Program-made: the position numbers and the translations under genes
Part shown: in pieces, positions 7,407-16,615 of the stretch
Layout of the letters: every line of letters begins with the position of its first letter
Position numbering within the stretch: position 1 is the first letter of the stretch
The notes under the pieces: generated by a model
Database searches by the model: none
Told to the model about the DNA's origin: nothing
What the model saw: the letters and a program-made list of their open reading frames with translations, nothing else
Origin: Blastomonas sp. SL216
Lineage (GTDB): Bacteria > Pseudomonadota > Alphaproteobacteria > Sphingomonadales > Sphingomonadaceae
Direction: 5' to 3'
Assembly (NCBI GenBank): GCA_026625625.1
Contig: CP113055.1
Location: 808,501 to 872,500 of the forward strand
DNA: 64,000 nucleotides

Positions 7407-8765
7407 ATGCGCTATCTCCCCCTCAATACGCAGGATCGCAGCGCGATGCTCGCCACCGTTGGCGCAGCATCGATCGATGACCTGTTCATCGATATTCCCG
7501 AAGAAGCCCGTCTGACCGGTCCGATCCATGGCCTGCCCATGCATGCGCCTGAAATGGCGGTGGAACGGCATATGAAGGCGCTGGCGAGCCACAACCTGGT
7601 CGCCGGCGAGTTGCCCTTTTTCATGGGCGCAGGTGCCTATCGGCATCATGTCCCGGCTTCGGTCGATCACCTGATCCAGCGCGGCGAGTTCCTGACCGCC
7701 TACACGCCCTATCAGCCGGAAATCGCGCAGGGCACGCTGCAGATGCTGTTCGAGTTTCAGACTCAGGTCGCGCGCCTGCTGGGCTGCGATGTGGCAAATG
7801 CGTCGATGTACGACGGCTCGACCGCCTGCTGGGAAGCGATCAGCATGGCCCGCCGCATCACCAAGCGCGCCACCGCCCTGCTGTCGTCCGGCCTGCACCC
7901 GCATTATGTCGGTGTCGCAAAGACCATGGCGCGCTTCACCGGCGATGCGCTGGTGCACAGCGCCCCCAGCCTCAACGCAGACACCGATACTGCCGATCTG
8001 ATCGCGCAGATCGACAAGAACACCAGCTGCGTCGTGGTGCAATATCCCGACATTCTGGGCCGGATTGATGACCTTTCGGCGCTGGCCAGCGCTGCACAGG
8101 CGGCAGGTGCGCTGCTCATTGCGGTGGTGACCGAGCCGGTCGCATTGGGTGCTCTGCGCAGCCCCGGCGAAATGGGCGCGGACATCGTGGTCGGCGAAGG
8201 CCAGTCGCTCGGCGTCGGGCTGCAGTTCGGCGGGCCCTATGTCGGCCTGTTCGGCTGCAAGCAGAAATATGTCCGCCAGATGCCCGGACGTCTGTGCGGC
8301 GAGACTGTGGACGCAGAGGGCAAGCGCGGGTTCGTGCTCACCCTGTCCACGCGCGAGCAGCATATCCGCCGCGAAAAGGCGACCAGCAACATCTGCACCA
8401 ATAGCGGTCTGTGCGCGCTGGCGTTCAGCATCCACATGACCTTGCTGGGCGAAAAGGGTCTGCGCGGACTGGCCGAGATCAACCATGGCATGGCGGTGAC
8501 GGCTGCAGACCGGTTGGCGAAGGTTCCCGGTGTCACGCTACTGAATTCCAGCTTCTTCAACGAGTTCACCCTCGTTCTTCCCAAGGATGCGCGCTCGGTC
8601 GTCCGTGCGCTCGCCGATCGGAAGATCCTGGGCGGTGTCTCGCTGGGCCGTCTGTATCCCGAGGATGCAGAGCTTGCCAACGGACTGGTCGTCGCGGTGA
8701 CCGAAACCGCCACCCATGAAGATATCGAAGCCTTTGCCACGAACCTTGAGGAGCTGCTGGCATGA
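7407..8765 (+). CDS. gcvPA: Glycine dehydrogenase (decarboxylating) subunit 1
   Basis: 452 residues, the N-terminal half of P protein in organisms where glycine decarboxylase is split. It pairs with GcvPB to decarboxylate glycine on pyridoxal phosphate and load the aminomethyl group on GcvH. Signature stretches are MRYLPLNTQDRSAML at the start, FLGAGAYRHH-like FMGAGAYRHHVPASVDHL, YTPYQPEIAQGTLQ and TREQHIRREKATSNICTN. This subunit lacks the PLP lysine, which lies in GcvPB. The stop overlaps the gcvPB start (ATGA at 8762-8765), so the two are translationally coupled. Confidence 0.97.
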   Translation: MRYLPLNTQDRSAMLATVGAASIDDLFIDIPEEARLTGPIHGLPMHAPEMAVERHMKALASHNLVAGELPFFMGAGAYRHHVPASVDHLIQRGEFLTAYTPYQPEIAQGTLQMLFEFQTQVARLLGCDVANASMYDGSTACWEAISMARRITKRATALLSSGLHPHYVGVAKTMARFTGDALVHSAPSLNADTDTADLIAQIDKNTSCVVVQYPDILGRIDDLSALASAAQAAGALLIAVVTEPVALGALRSPGEMGADIVVGEGQSLGVGLQFGGPYVGLFGCKQKYVRQMPGRLCGETVDAEGKRGFVLTLSTREQHIRREKATSNICTNSGLCALAFSIHMTLLGEKGLRGLAEINHGMAVTAADRLAKVPGVTLLNSSFFNEFTLVLPKDARSVVRALADRKILGGVSLGRLYPEDAELANGLVVAVTETATHEDIEAFATNLEELLA

Positions 8766-10342
8766 GCATGAACAACCAGGGCCGCCCGACCCGTCCGGTC
8801 GATGATGCGGTGGTATCGTCCGCCATGGCCACCAGCACCGGCAACCGTGCGCTGATGCTGGAAGAGGCGCTGATCTTCGAGATCGGCGACAGGGGCCGCA
8901 CCGGCGTCGACCTGCCCGAAGCGCCGAAGGTGGCGTCGCGTCTCGGCGGGCTGGAGCGCAAGGCGGCTATCGGCCTGCCCGGCCTGTCCGAGCAGGAAAC
9001 CGTGCGTCACTACACACGCCTCAGCCGCCAGAACTATGCGATCGACCTCGGCCTGTTCCCGCTGGGATCGTGCACGATGAAGCACAACCCGCGCCTCAAC
9101 GAGAAGATGGCGCGCCTGCCTGGGTTTGCCGATATCCATCCGCTGCAGCCGATCCACACCGTGCAGGGTGCACTGGCGGTGATCGACGAGCTGGGCGATT
9201 GGCTGGTCAAGCTTACCGGCATGGCCGGCGTTGCCATGTCGCCCAAGGCCGGCGCGCATGGCGAGCTGTGCGGCATCCTGGCGATCCGTTCGGCGCTCGA
9301 GGCGCGCGGTGACAAGCGTTCGGTCATCCTGGTGCCCGAAAGCGCGCATGGCACCAACCCCGCCACCGCCGCATTCGTCGGCTATCAGGTCGAAGACATT
9401 CCCGCCAAGCCCGATGGCCGCGTTGATGTCGATGCGCTGAAGGCGCGGCTCGGTCCCGATGTTGCGGGTGTGATGATCACCAACCCCAATACCTGCGGCC
9501 TGTTCGAGCGCGATCTCAAGATCATCTCGGATGCGGTGCACGAGGCGGGCGGTTTCGTCTATTGCGACGGCGCGAACTTCAACGCGGTGGTTGGCAAGGT
9601 GCGCCCGGGCGATCTCGGCGTCGATGCCATGCACATCAACCTCCACAAGACCTTCTCCACCCCGCACGGTGGCGGCGGACCCGGTTCCGGCCCGGTGGTG
9701 TTCTCCGAAGCGCTGGCCCCGTTCGCGCCACTCCCCTTCGTGGAACGCGCCGATGATGGCAAGCTGGTGCTGATCGAGGAAGAGAGCATGGAGGACCATC
9801 ACGCCTCCAGCTTTGGCCGCATGGTCGCCTTCCATGGCCAGATGGGCATGTTCACCCGCGCGCTGACCTATATCCTCAGCCACGGTGCCGACGGTCTGCT
9901 GCAGGTCGCCGAGGATGCGGTGCTCAACGCCAATTACGTGCTGCGCTCGCTGGAGGACGTGCTCGACGCGCCCTTCGGTGCAGCCGGGCCGTGCATGCAC
10001 GAGGCGTTGTTCTCGGACAATGGCCTGGCAGAGGGCTTCTCGACGCTGGATATCGCCAAGGGCCTGATCGACGAGGGCTTCCACCCGATGACGGTCTATT
10101 TCCCGCTGGTCGTCCACGGCGCGATGCTGGTCGAGCCGACCGAGACCGAAAGCAAGGTTGCGCTGGATCAGTTCATCGGTGCGCTCCGCTCGGTGGCGCT
10201 GAGGGCCAAGCAGGGCGATCCGTCGCTGCACAGCGCGCCGCATTTTGCGCCGCGCCGTCGCCTCGACGAGACGCTTGCCGCGCGCAAGCCGGTGCTCGTC
10301 TGGACCGAACCGGTCATCGAACAGGCCGAAGCCGCAGAGTGA
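8762..10342 (+). CDS. gcvPB: Glycine dehydrogenase (decarboxylating) subunit 2
   Basis: 526 residues, the C-terminal catalytic half of split P protein. The PLP-binding lysine is K296 in HINLHKTFSTPHGGGGPG, and PLGSCTMKHNPRLNEK (residues 100-115) is the family fingerprint. The split is the normal two-subunit form and not a broken gene: both halves have full family length and good overlapping start and stop codons. It is the last gene of the glycine cleavage operon and is followed after 9 bases by a strong intrinsic terminator. Confidence 0.97.
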   Translation: MSMNNQGRPTRPVDDAVVSSAMATSTGNRALMLEEALIFEIGDRGRTGVDLPEAPKVASRLGGLERKAAIGLPGLSEQETVRHYTRLSRQNYAIDLGLFPLGSCTMKHNPRLNEKMARLPGFADIHPLQPIHTVQGALAVIDELGDWLVKLTGMAGVAMSPKAGAHGELCGILAIRSALEARGDKRSVILVPESAHGTNPATAAFVGYQVEDIPAKPDGRVDVDALKARLGPDVAGVMITNPNTCGLFERDLKIISDAVHEAGGFVYCDGANFNAVVGKVRPGDLGVDAMHINLHKTFSTPHGGGGPGSGPVVFSEALAPFAPLPFVERADDGKLVLIEEESMEDHHASSFGRMVAFHGQMGMFTRALTYILSHGADGLLQVAEDAVLNANYVLRSLEDVLDAPFGAAGPCMHEALFSDNGLAEGFSTLDIAKGLIDEGFHPMTVYFPLVVHGAMLVEPTETESKVALDQFIGALRSVALRAKQGDPSLHSAPHFAPRRRLDETLAARKPVLVWTEPVIEQAEAAE

Positions 10343-10351
10343 TCCCTTCGG

Positions 10352-10383
10352 AACCCGCCCGGTCGCAAGCCGGGCGGGTTTTT
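10352..10383. terminator. Intrinsic terminator of the gcv operon (probably bidirectional)
   Basis: An 11-base inverted repeat AACCCGCCCGG / CCGGGCGGGTT with a 7-base loop is followed by a run of T. It starts 9 bases after the gcvPB stop and its far end meets the stop codon of the convergent methyltransferase gene. A run of A/T on both sides makes it plausible for both directions. Confidence 0.92.
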
Positions 10384-10880
10384 CACATCCAGCGACGCAC
10401 CTGCGCGCAGTAATCTTCAAACGCCTTGCCAAATTTGCCGCGCAAATACTTCTCTTCCTTGGCAATGACCGCACGATCGATGGCGATGAAGGCAAAGGGC
10501 ACGAACGCCAGCACGCCCATGCTGGCATCCCAAAGAGCATAGCCGAACTGGATCATCAGCATCCCCAGATACATGGGATTGCGGCTGTGCCGATAGGGAC
10601 CGCGCGCAATGATCGCCTGGCTGGGCGTCCAGGGTTCGGGGTTCTCGCCATAGGCCTTGAACAGGCCGAGCGAGACGATGATCAGCGCGATCCCGCCGAT
10701 CATCAGCGCAAAGCCGACCCATTCGAGCGATCGCCCCATCGGTATGGGCGGCAGGCTTGCAAGGCGGTCGAGCAACAGGCCAAGCAGCAGAAAGCCTAGA
10801 TAGACCAGCGGCGGCGGGAAGCCGACCGAAGGCGCGATGCTGGGGTCGATCCGGGGGAGTTGAGGTGGTTCGTCGTCCAT
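10383..10880 (-). CDS. Isoprenylcysteine carboxyl methyltransferase-family membrane protein
   Basis: 165 residues from the ATG at 10880 (MDDEPPQLPR); the frame stays open upstream to 10949 but that extension looks non-conserved. Two or three hydrophobic helices (about 20-40, 50-73, 107-127) precede the SAM-binding end. GPYRHSRNPMYLGMLM and the C-terminal E-x-Y-L-x-G-x-F-G-x-x-F-x-x-Y pattern (EEKYLRGKFGKAFEDY) are typical of the ICMT/PEMT-like family of membrane methyltransferases. In bacteria the substrate of most members is unknown. It is convergent with gcvPB and divergent from the DUF938 gene, another predicted methyltransferase. Confidence 0.85.
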   Translation of the reverse strand: MDDEPPQLPRIDPSIAPSVGFPPPLVYLGFLLLGLLLDRLASLPPIPMGRSLEWVGFALMIGGIALIIVSLGLFKAYGENPEPWTPSQAIIARGPYRHSRNPMYLGMLMIQFGYALWDASMGVLAFVPFAFIAIDRAVIAKEEKYLRGKFGKAFEDYCAQVRRWM

Positions 10881-10924
10881 GGCGGCCAAGCTGGCCTCTC
10901 CGACTACATGATGCAAGGCGTCAG

Positions 10925-11602
10925 ATGATTGCTCTGGCCAAGGCTTCACGCCATGATGCTGTCATGACCGGACCCAAGCCATGGCTGATCGACGAGGCGG
11001 GCGAAGACGTGCGCCGCCATGCCCCTGCTACCTTGCGCAATCGCGATGCCATCACCGCGCTATTGCGGCAGGTCCTGCCAGAGAGCGGGACCGTGCTGGA
11101 AATCGCCAGCGGCAGCGGCGAGCATGTAGTGCATTTCGCACAGGCGTTCCCGCAGCTTGGCTGGCAGCCGAGCGATTGCGAGCCTGCGGCATTGCGGTCG
11201 ATCGCGGCCTGGGCGGCAGAAGCGGGCGTCGCCAATATCCACCCGCCTGTGCTGATCGATGTCGAGCAGCCCGATTGGCCGGTGGGTGATATGGATGCGA
11301 TCCTGTGCATCAACATGCTGCATATCAGCCCCTGGAGCGCGACGCTGGCGCTTTTCCGCCATTCTGCCGGCCTGCTCGGTCCTGACGCGCCGCTTTATAT
11401 CTATGGGCCATTCATCCGTCATGACGTCATGACGGCAGAGAGCAACCTGGCGTTCGATGCGTCGCTCAAGGCGCGCAATCCCGCCTGGGGGCTGCGCGAT
11501 GTGACCGAAGTTGACGCCATAGCTGCCGAAAATGGCCTTGTCCGGTCCGACCTGATCGAGATGCCCGCGAACAACCTGTCGCTGGTCTATCGCCGGGCCT
11601 GA
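10925..11602 (+). CDS. DUF938 SAM-dependent methyltransferase-like protein
   Basis: 225 residues from ATG 10925, where AAGG sits 6-7 bases upstream; a second in-frame ATG at 10964 would give the 212-residue form closer to the usual family length. The conserved DUF938 pattern is present: RRHAPATLRNRDAI, then a SAM-binding motif I VLEIASGSGEHVVHF (glycine-rich loop), then INMLHISPW and LYIYGPFIR. The family is found across proteobacteria and has no established substrate. The class I methyltransferase fold is inferred from the glycine-rich motif. It stands alone between two minus-strand or unrelated genes. Confidence 0.85.
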   Translation: MIALAKASRHDAVMTGPKPWLIDEAGEDVRRHAPATLRNRDAITALLRQVLPESGTVLEIASGSGEHVVHFAQAFPQLGWQPSDCEPAALRSIAAWAAEAGVANIHPPVLIDVEQPDWPVGDMDAILCINMLHISPWSATLALFRHSAGLLGPDAPLYIYGPFIRHDVMTAESNLAFDASLKARNPAWGLRDVTEVDAIAAENGLVRSDLIEMPANNLSLVYRRA

Positions 11603-11702
11603 CGCAAATCTATTGTCAAGCGCGCGGCTTTCCGCCTAGCCTGCTCTCGACAGGGCAGGGCCGCAAAGGTCCGCCCCCATGCAAGCATTGTGGGAGAGAG
11701 AC

Positions 11703-13286
11703 ATGCTGGCCAGCACGACCAATGCGCGTACCGATCTTGGTTCGACCATCCGCTACTGGGCAGAGGAACGCCCCGATGCCATCGCGCTGGATGATGGCCT
11801 TGCCCGGATCAGCTATCGTCAGCTCGACGCACAGGCCGATCGCTACGCCCGCGCCTTTGTCGCTGCCGGGCTGGAGCCTGGCACGCGCATCGCCTGGCTG
11901 GGCAAGAATGCCAGCCTGTATTTTACGTTGCTGATCGCGGCGAGCCGCGCAGGCCTTGCCATGGTGCCGGTGGGCTGGCGCCTGGCGGTGCCCGAAGTGC
12001 GCTATATCCTCGCCGATACCGGGGCGGCCATGCTGGTCTGCCAGCCGTTCTCCGCCGAAACCGCCCAGGCCGCTGCCGAGGGGCTTGATAGCCTCGGGAC
12101 CCTGCTCATCGATGAAGACGACAGCGCATCGGGTCTGCAGACGCTCGATGGCTGGGCCGAAGCGCAGGGCGATGCCGCGCTGCCGCAGGTCGATCCCGAA
12201 CGCGGGGTGCTGCAGCTCTATACCTCAGGCACCACCGGTCACCCCAAGGGCGCGGTGCTCTGCAACCGCAACATGTTCGGGCTTCGGCCAATCATCGAGG
12301 CTTCGGATGTCGACTGGTACAAGGTCGGCAGCGAGGATTCGATGCTGGTCATCATGCCGGTGGCGCATATTGCCGGATCGGGCGTGGGCACGATTGCCTT
12401 TTACAATGGCTGTCGCGCGGTCATCCGCGCCGAGTTCTCGCCCGATGCAGTGCTCGATTGCGTGAGCGATGGCGTCACCCACATGTTCCTGGTGCCTACC
12501 GCGCTGCAGATGGTGGTCAATCATCCGCGCGCCGCATCGACCGACTGGTCGAAGCTCAAGCTGGTGATGTACGGCGCTGCACCCATTCCACTGGAACTGC
12601 TGCGCCAGTGCATGCAGGTCATGGGGGCCGAGTTCTGCCAGCAATATGGCATGACCGAAACGACCGGCACTTTCTGTGCGCTGCCGCCCGAGGATCATGA
12701 TCCGCAGGGCAACCAGCGCATGCGCTCTGCCGGCAAGGCGCTTCCGGGCGTCGAGATCCGCATCATTGATGCCCAGGGCAATACCGTGCCCAATGGCACC
12801 ATCGGCGAAATCGCCACGCGCTCGCCGCTCAACATGACCGGCTATTGGCGCAATGAAGCCAAGACGCGCGAGACGGTGGACGGCGAGGGCTGGCTGCGCA
12901 CCGGCGATGCCGCCTATATGGACGATGACGGCTATGTCTATATCCAGGACCGGGTGAAGGACATGATCATCTCCGGCGGTGAGAATGTGTATCCGGCAGA
13001 GGTCGAGAATGCCATCTTCGGCCATCCCGATGTGCTGGAAGTCGCAGTGATCGGCATTCCTGACGAGAAATGGGGCGAGGCGGTCAAGGCCGTGGTCGTG
13101 CCCAAGCCGGGGCATGAGGTCGATTCCGCTTCGGTAATCGCCTGGGCGCGCGAGCGTATCGCGCCGTTCAAGGCGCCCAAGAGCATCGATGTCATTCCGG
13201 AGATGCCGCGCAATGCCACGGGCAAGATCCTGCGGCGTGAATTGCGTGCGCCTTATTGGGAGGGGCGCGAGCGCGCGGTGGGTTAG
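11703..13286 (+). CDS. Acyl-CoA synthetase (AMP-binding, fatty-acid-CoA ligase type)
   Basis: 527 residues from ATG 11703, chosen because GGGAGAGAG lies directly upstream; the earlier in-frame ATG at 11679 has no ribosome site. It activates a carboxylic acid to acyl-AMP and then acyl-CoA. ANL-superfamily motifs are in order: LYTSGTTGHPKGA (P-loop, about 177-189), QQYGMTETTG, GWLRTGDAAYMDDDGY, DRVKDMIISGGENVYPAEVE and the C-terminal catalytic lysine in RNATGKILRREL. Chain-length preference cannot be told. It ends tail-to-tail with the transporter gene, the two stop codons overlapping. Possibly supplies acyl-CoA to the nearby beta-oxidation-type genes. Confidence 0.92.
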   Translation: MLASTTNARTDLGSTIRYWAEERPDAIALDDGLARISYRQLDAQADRYARAFVAAGLEPGTRIAWLGKNASLYFTLLIAASRAGLAMVPVGWRLAVPEVRYILADTGAAMLVCQPFSAETAQAAAEGLDSLGTLLIDEDDSASGLQTLDGWAEAQGDAALPQVDPERGVLQLYTSGTTGHPKGAVLCNRNMFGLRPIIEASDVDWYKVGSEDSMLVIMPVAHIAGSGVGTIAFYNGCRAVIRAEFSPDAVLDCVSDGVTHMFLVPTALQMVVNHPRAASTDWSKLKLVMYGAAPIPLELLRQCMQVMGAEFCQQYGMTETTGTFCALPPEDHDPQGNQRMRSAGKALPGVEIRIIDAQGNTVPNGTIGEIATRSPLNMTGYWRNEAKTRETVDGEGWLRTGDAAYMDDDGYVYIQDRVKDMIISGGENVYPAEVENAIFGHPDVLEVAVIGIPDEKWGEAVKAVVVPKPGHEVDSASVIAWARERIAPFKAPKSIDVIPEMPRNATGKILRRELRAPYWEGRERAVG

Positions 13287-14194
13287 GCTCGCCGTTTCGC
13301 CAGCTTGTTCTCGCGCCAGGCGATGTACAGGCCCGATCCGATGATGAGCGGTGCCCCGATCCAGGTCGCGGGCACCGGCCAGTTGTCCCAGATGAACCAG
13401 CCGAGCAGCGCCGCCCAGATCAGGCTCGAATAGTCCATCGGCAGCACCACCGATATCGGCGCCAGGCGCAGCGACCAGGTAATGCCGAGTTGCGCGCCCG
13501 CGCCGAACAGGCCCATCAACGCGATCAAGCCCCAGGTGTGCGCGTCGTGCACCTGGCCGACGAACAGCATGGCGATGCCCAGCGGCACCATCGAGCTCAG
13601 CGAAAACCAGAACATCGTGGTGATCGGGTTTTCGGTTTCGCCGAGCTTGCGGATGATGATGCTGACAAAGGCCGTTACCGCGACTCCTGACAGCGAGACA
13701 ATCGCACCGATCAGCGGGATATGGCCATCGCCCGGTTGCGCGACGATGACCACACCGATCAGCCCTGCAGCAATCGCGGTCCAGCGATGCACGCCAACCG
13801 TTTCCTGGAGCAACACGATCGACAGCAATGTGGCGACGATGGGAACCATGAAACCGATCGCGGTCGCCTCGGCAATTGGCAACAGGGCGAAGGACAGGAA
13901 GTTGAGCGACATCGCGACCATGCCGATCACCATTCGGCTGACATGCGCCCATGGCCGCTTCGTCTTGAGTGCGGCAAGGCCGGGCCCAGCGAGCGCAATC
14001 GGGATCAGCACGATGATGCCTGCCAATTGCCGGTAGAACACGCTCTCCAGCACATGCACGCCCCGATCCGAGGCGAGCTTCACGCAAGCGAACATCGCCG
14101 TGATCGACACGGCAGCGAACAGCCGAATGACGATGGCGGATAGCGACTGGTTCCGGTGCTCGGCAGGCGCGGGAGTCGGTTCGGGCAGATCCAT
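13283..14194 (-). CDS. DMT-superfamily (EamA) transporter
   Basis: 303 residues from the ATG at 14194, where AGGG lies 5 bases upstream; the frame is open to a TTG at 14245, which lacks a good ribosome site. About ten hydrophobic helices are arranged as two EamA repeats of five (SITAMFACVKLASDRG in the first, GVAVTAFVSIIIRKLG in the second), the hallmark of drug/metabolite transporters. Substrate unknown. The gene is convergent with the acyl-CoA synthetase and divergent from the isobutyryl-CoA dehydrogenase operon, whose promoter must lie in the 209 bases between. Confidence 0.88.
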   Translation of the reverse strand: MDLPEPTPAPAEHRNQSLSAIVIRLFAAVSITAMFACVKLASDRGVHVLESVFYRQLAGIIVLIPIALAGPGLAALKTKRPWAHVSRMVIGMVAMSLNFLSFALLPIAEATAIGFMVPIVATLLSIVLLQETVGVHRWTAIAAGLIGVVIVAQPGDGHIPLIGAIVSLSGVAVTAFVSIIIRKLGETENPITTMFWFSLSSMVPLGIAMLFVGQVHDAHTWGLIALMGLFGAGAQLGITWSLRLAPISVVLPMDYSSLIWAALLGWFIWDNWPVPATWIGAPLIIGSGLYIAWRENKLAKRRA

Positions 14195-14241
14195 CGGAGC
14201 CCTGCTAACAGCAGCAATCTCGCGCGTCATCCCGTCATAGA

Positions 14242-14291
14242 GCAAATTCGCTGCAAACTTCTGGCAGGATGCAAAGATTCCTGCATTTTCG
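14242..14291. promoter_or_regulatory. Cluster of GCAAA half-sites before the valine operon
   Basis: GCAAA occurs at 14242-14246, 14253-14257 and 14271-14275. The last is part of an inverted repeat ATGCA (14269-14273) / TGCAT (14282-14286). The cluster lies between the divergent transporter and the isobutyryl-CoA dehydrogenase gene and may be an operator. The half-site resembles the TTTGCAAA element in front of pccB, but spacing differs, so a shared regulator is only a guess. Confidence 0.3.
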
Positions 14292-14403
14292 CATCAAGCG
14301 TGGCCAAAAGGGCAGGGGTGACCACTCTGGCCAAAGCCGAGCAGTTCGATTAATCGCGAGGACAATCCGGCGGCATTTCCCGCCACAAAGCCACAGGACA
14401 ACC

Positions 14404-15549
14404 ATGACCGACCAGTTCGAGCTCACCGAAGATCAGCTTGCGATCCAGGAAGCGGCGCGCAAGTTCACCGCCGACCGGATCACGCCCTTTGCGGCGGAAT
14501 GGGACGAGAAACACATCTTTCCGCGCGACACCATCAAGGAAGCTGCCGAACTCGGCTTTGCCTCGATCTATGTCAGCGAGGAAAGCGGCGGCATCGGCCT
14601 GGGCCGGCTGGAAGCGGCGTTGATCATGGAAGCAATGGCCTATGGCTGCCCGTCGACCAGCGCGTTCATCTCGATCCACAACATGGCCGCCTGGATGATC
14701 GACAGCTTCGCCTCGGACGAGCTCAAGGCGCGCTACCTGCCCGACCTGGTCACCATGGACAAGATCGCGAGCTATTGCCTGACCGAGCCGGGCTCCGGAT
14801 CGGACGCCGCGGCGCTCAAGACCAAGGCGGTGCGCGATGGCGATCACTATGTGGTCAACGGCTCCAAGCAGTTCATCAGCGGCGCGGGCGCGAACGACGT
14901 CTATGTCACGATGGTCCGCACCGGCGAAGATGGTCCCAAGGGCATCAGCTGTCTGGTCATCGACAAGGACACGCCTGGCGTCAGCTTCGGTGCGAACGAG
15001 AAGAAGCTGGGCTGGCATAGCCAGCCGACCGCGCAGGTGATTTTCGAGGACGCGCGTATTCCGGTCGCTAACCGGGTGGGTGCCGAAGGCGATGGTTTCC
15101 GCTTCGCGATGATGGGGCTGGACGGTGGTCGCCTCAATATCGGCGCATGCTCGCTGGGCGGCGCGCAGCGCTGCCTGGATGAGGCGATTGCCTATACCCA
15201 TGACCGCAAGCAGTTCGGCAAGCGGATCAGCGATTTCCAGAACACTCAGTTCATGCTCGCCGATATGGCCACCGATCTGGAGGCGGCGCGCGCGCTGCTC
15301 TATCTTGCCGCCGCCAAGGTCACCGCCAATGCGCCCGACAAGACCAAGTTCGCCGCCATGGCCAAGCGCCTGAGCACGGACAGCGGTTCGAAGATTGTGA
15401 ACGATGCGCTGCAACTCTTTGGTGGTTACGGCTATTTGCAGGATTACCCGATCGAGCGTTTCTGGCGCGACCTGCGCGTTCATTCGATCCTGGAGGGCAC
15501 CAACCAGGTGATGCGGATGATCGTCGCGCGCGAAATGCTGCGCCAGTAA
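14404..15549 (+). CDS. Isobutyryl-CoA dehydrogenase-type acyl-CoA dehydrogenase
   Basis: 381 residues from ATG 14404 (AGGA 6 bases upstream). FAD enzyme that oxidises isobutyryl-CoA to methacrylyl-CoA in valine breakdown. Acyl-CoA dehydrogenase motifs are present: YCLTEPGSGSDAAALKT near 122-138, QFGKRISDFQNTQFMLADM, and the C-terminal FGGYGYLQDYPIERFWRDLR. The catalytic glutamate is in the following HSILEGTNQVMR, the position used by short-chain members. The isobutyryl assignment comes mainly from context: 3-hydroxyisobutyryl-CoA hydrolase and enoyl-CoA hydratase follow directly. Family is certain, substrate likely. Confidence 0.9.
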   Translation: MTDQFELTEDQLAIQEAARKFTADRITPFAAEWDEKHIFPRDTIKEAAELGFASIYVSEESGGIGLGRLEAALIMEAMAYGCPSTSAFISIHNMAAWMIDSFASDELKARYLPDLVTMDKIASYCLTEPGSGSDAAALKTKAVRDGDHYVVNGSKQFISGAGANDVYVTMVRTGEDGPKGISCLVIDKDTPGVSFGANEKKLGWHSQPTAQVIFEDARIPVANRVGAEGDGFRFAMMGLDGGRLNIGACSLGGAQRCLDEAIAYTHDRKQFGKRISDFQNTQFMLADMATDLEAARALLYLAAAKVTANAPDKTKFAAMAKRLSTDSGSKIVNDALQLFGGYGYLQDYPIERFWRDLRVHSILEGTNQVMRMIVAREMLRQ

Positions 15550-15559
15550 GGGAAACGTC

Positions 15560-16615
15560 ATGACCAGCGATATCCTCACCCGCGTCGAAGGACGCACCGG
15601 CATCATCAGCCTCAACCGCCCCGGTGCGATCCATGCGCTGACCACGCCGATGTGCCAGGCGATGACCGAGGCGCTGACCGGCTGGATGGCCGATCCCGCA
15701 ATCGACGCGGTGATGATCGACCATGCCGAAGGCCGCGGCTTTTGCGCCGGCGGCGATATCCGCATGCTCGCGACCAGCGGCGCGGCGGATGGTGCAGAGG
15801 CGCGCGAGTTCTTCTTCATCGAATACCGCCTGAACCATCTGCTGTTCGTCTATCCCAAGCCTGTCATCGCGTTCATGGATGGCATCACCATGGGCGGCGG
15901 CGTGGGACTTGCGATGCCGTCGCGCTATCGCATCGCGACCGAGAACACGCGCTTCGCCATGCCGGAAACGGGCATCGGCCTGTTCCCCGATGTCGGCGGC
16001 GGCTGGTTCCTCTCGCGCCTGCCGGGCCGCGTCGGGCCGTTCCTCGCGCTGACAGGAGCGCGGCTCGATGGCGCGGAATGCCATGCGCTGGGCCTCGCGA
16101 CGCATTATCTGCCCGCGCAAGCGCTGGCCGATGCCAAGCAGCGGATCGCTGCCGCGCCGCAGGATCTGGAAGCGATCCTCGCCGAGCTTGACGTGGCACC
16201 GCCGCCCGCGCGCATTCTGGGCAATCGCGAGCAGATCGACCGCCTGTTTGCATCGGATCGCTATGAAGACATTCTCGCGGCATTGACCGCCGATGGTTCG
16301 GAATGGAGCGAAAAGGAGCTCAAAACGCTCTCCACCAAGTCGCCCCAAACCTGCAAGGTGGCGCTGCGCCAGCTCAAGGAAGGCGCACAAATGCCTGATT
16401 TCGCGTCCGAAATGCGTCAGGAATATGCCATCGGTGCGCGCGTTGTGCAGATGCACGACTTTATCGAGGGCGTGCGCGCGCTGATCATCGAAAAGGACAA
16501 TGCGCCGCGCTGGAATCCGCAGAACGCCGAGGGCGTCACCGATGCGCTGCTCGATACGATCTTTGCGCCGCTGCCTGAAGATCAGGCCTGGACCCCATTG
16601 GAGATTGCACGATGA
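15560..16615 (+). CDS. 3-hydroxyisobutyryl-CoA hydrolase
   Basis: 351 residues, crotonase superfamily, hydrolase branch. It releases CoA from 3-hydroxyisobutyryl-CoA in valine catabolism, which lets the free acid be oxidised to methylmalonate semialdehyde. Typical marks are [13 protein letters not shown] (oxyanion region), [14 protein letters not shown], and [18 protein letters not shown], where the Glu and Asp of the hydrolase active site sit. Length about 350 separates it from the 260-residue hydratases. It starts 10 bases after the dehydrogenase and its stop overlaps the next gene (ATGA at 16612-16615), so the three genes form a coupled operon. Confidence 0.93.
   Translation: MTSDILTRVEGRTGIISLNRPGAIHALTTPMCQAMTEALTGWMADPAIDAVMIDHAEGRGFCAGGDIRMLATSGAADGAEAREFFFIEYRLNHLLFVYPKPVIAFMDGITMGGGVGLAMPSRYRIATENTRFAMPETGIGLFPDVGGGWFLSRLPGRVGPFLALTGARLDGAECHALGLATHYLPAQALADAKQRIAAAPQDLEAILAELDVAPPPARILGNREQIDRLFASDRYEDILAALTADGSEWSEKELKTLSTKSPQTCKVALRQLKEGAQMPDFASEMRQEYAIGARVVQMHDFIEGVRALIIEKDNAPRWNPQNAEGVTDALLDTIFAPLPEDQAWTPLEIAR

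Noticed and set aside
7407-10342. Split glycine dehydrogenase as a frameshifted gene
   Set aside because: Two-subunit GcvPA/GcvPB is a normal form; both halves have full length and a clean ATGA overlap.
8237-10540. Very long open frame on the minus strand over gcvPA/gcvPB
   Set aside because: It is antisense to two certain genes. Composition (rich in Arg, His, Gly, Ala) is what high-GC codon bias gives on the opposite strand. The same holds for long antisense frames at 335-1606, 2074-3471, 12225-14087, 16753-19047, 25398-27884, 47283-49424, 52252-54075, 59616-61601 and 61213-63144.
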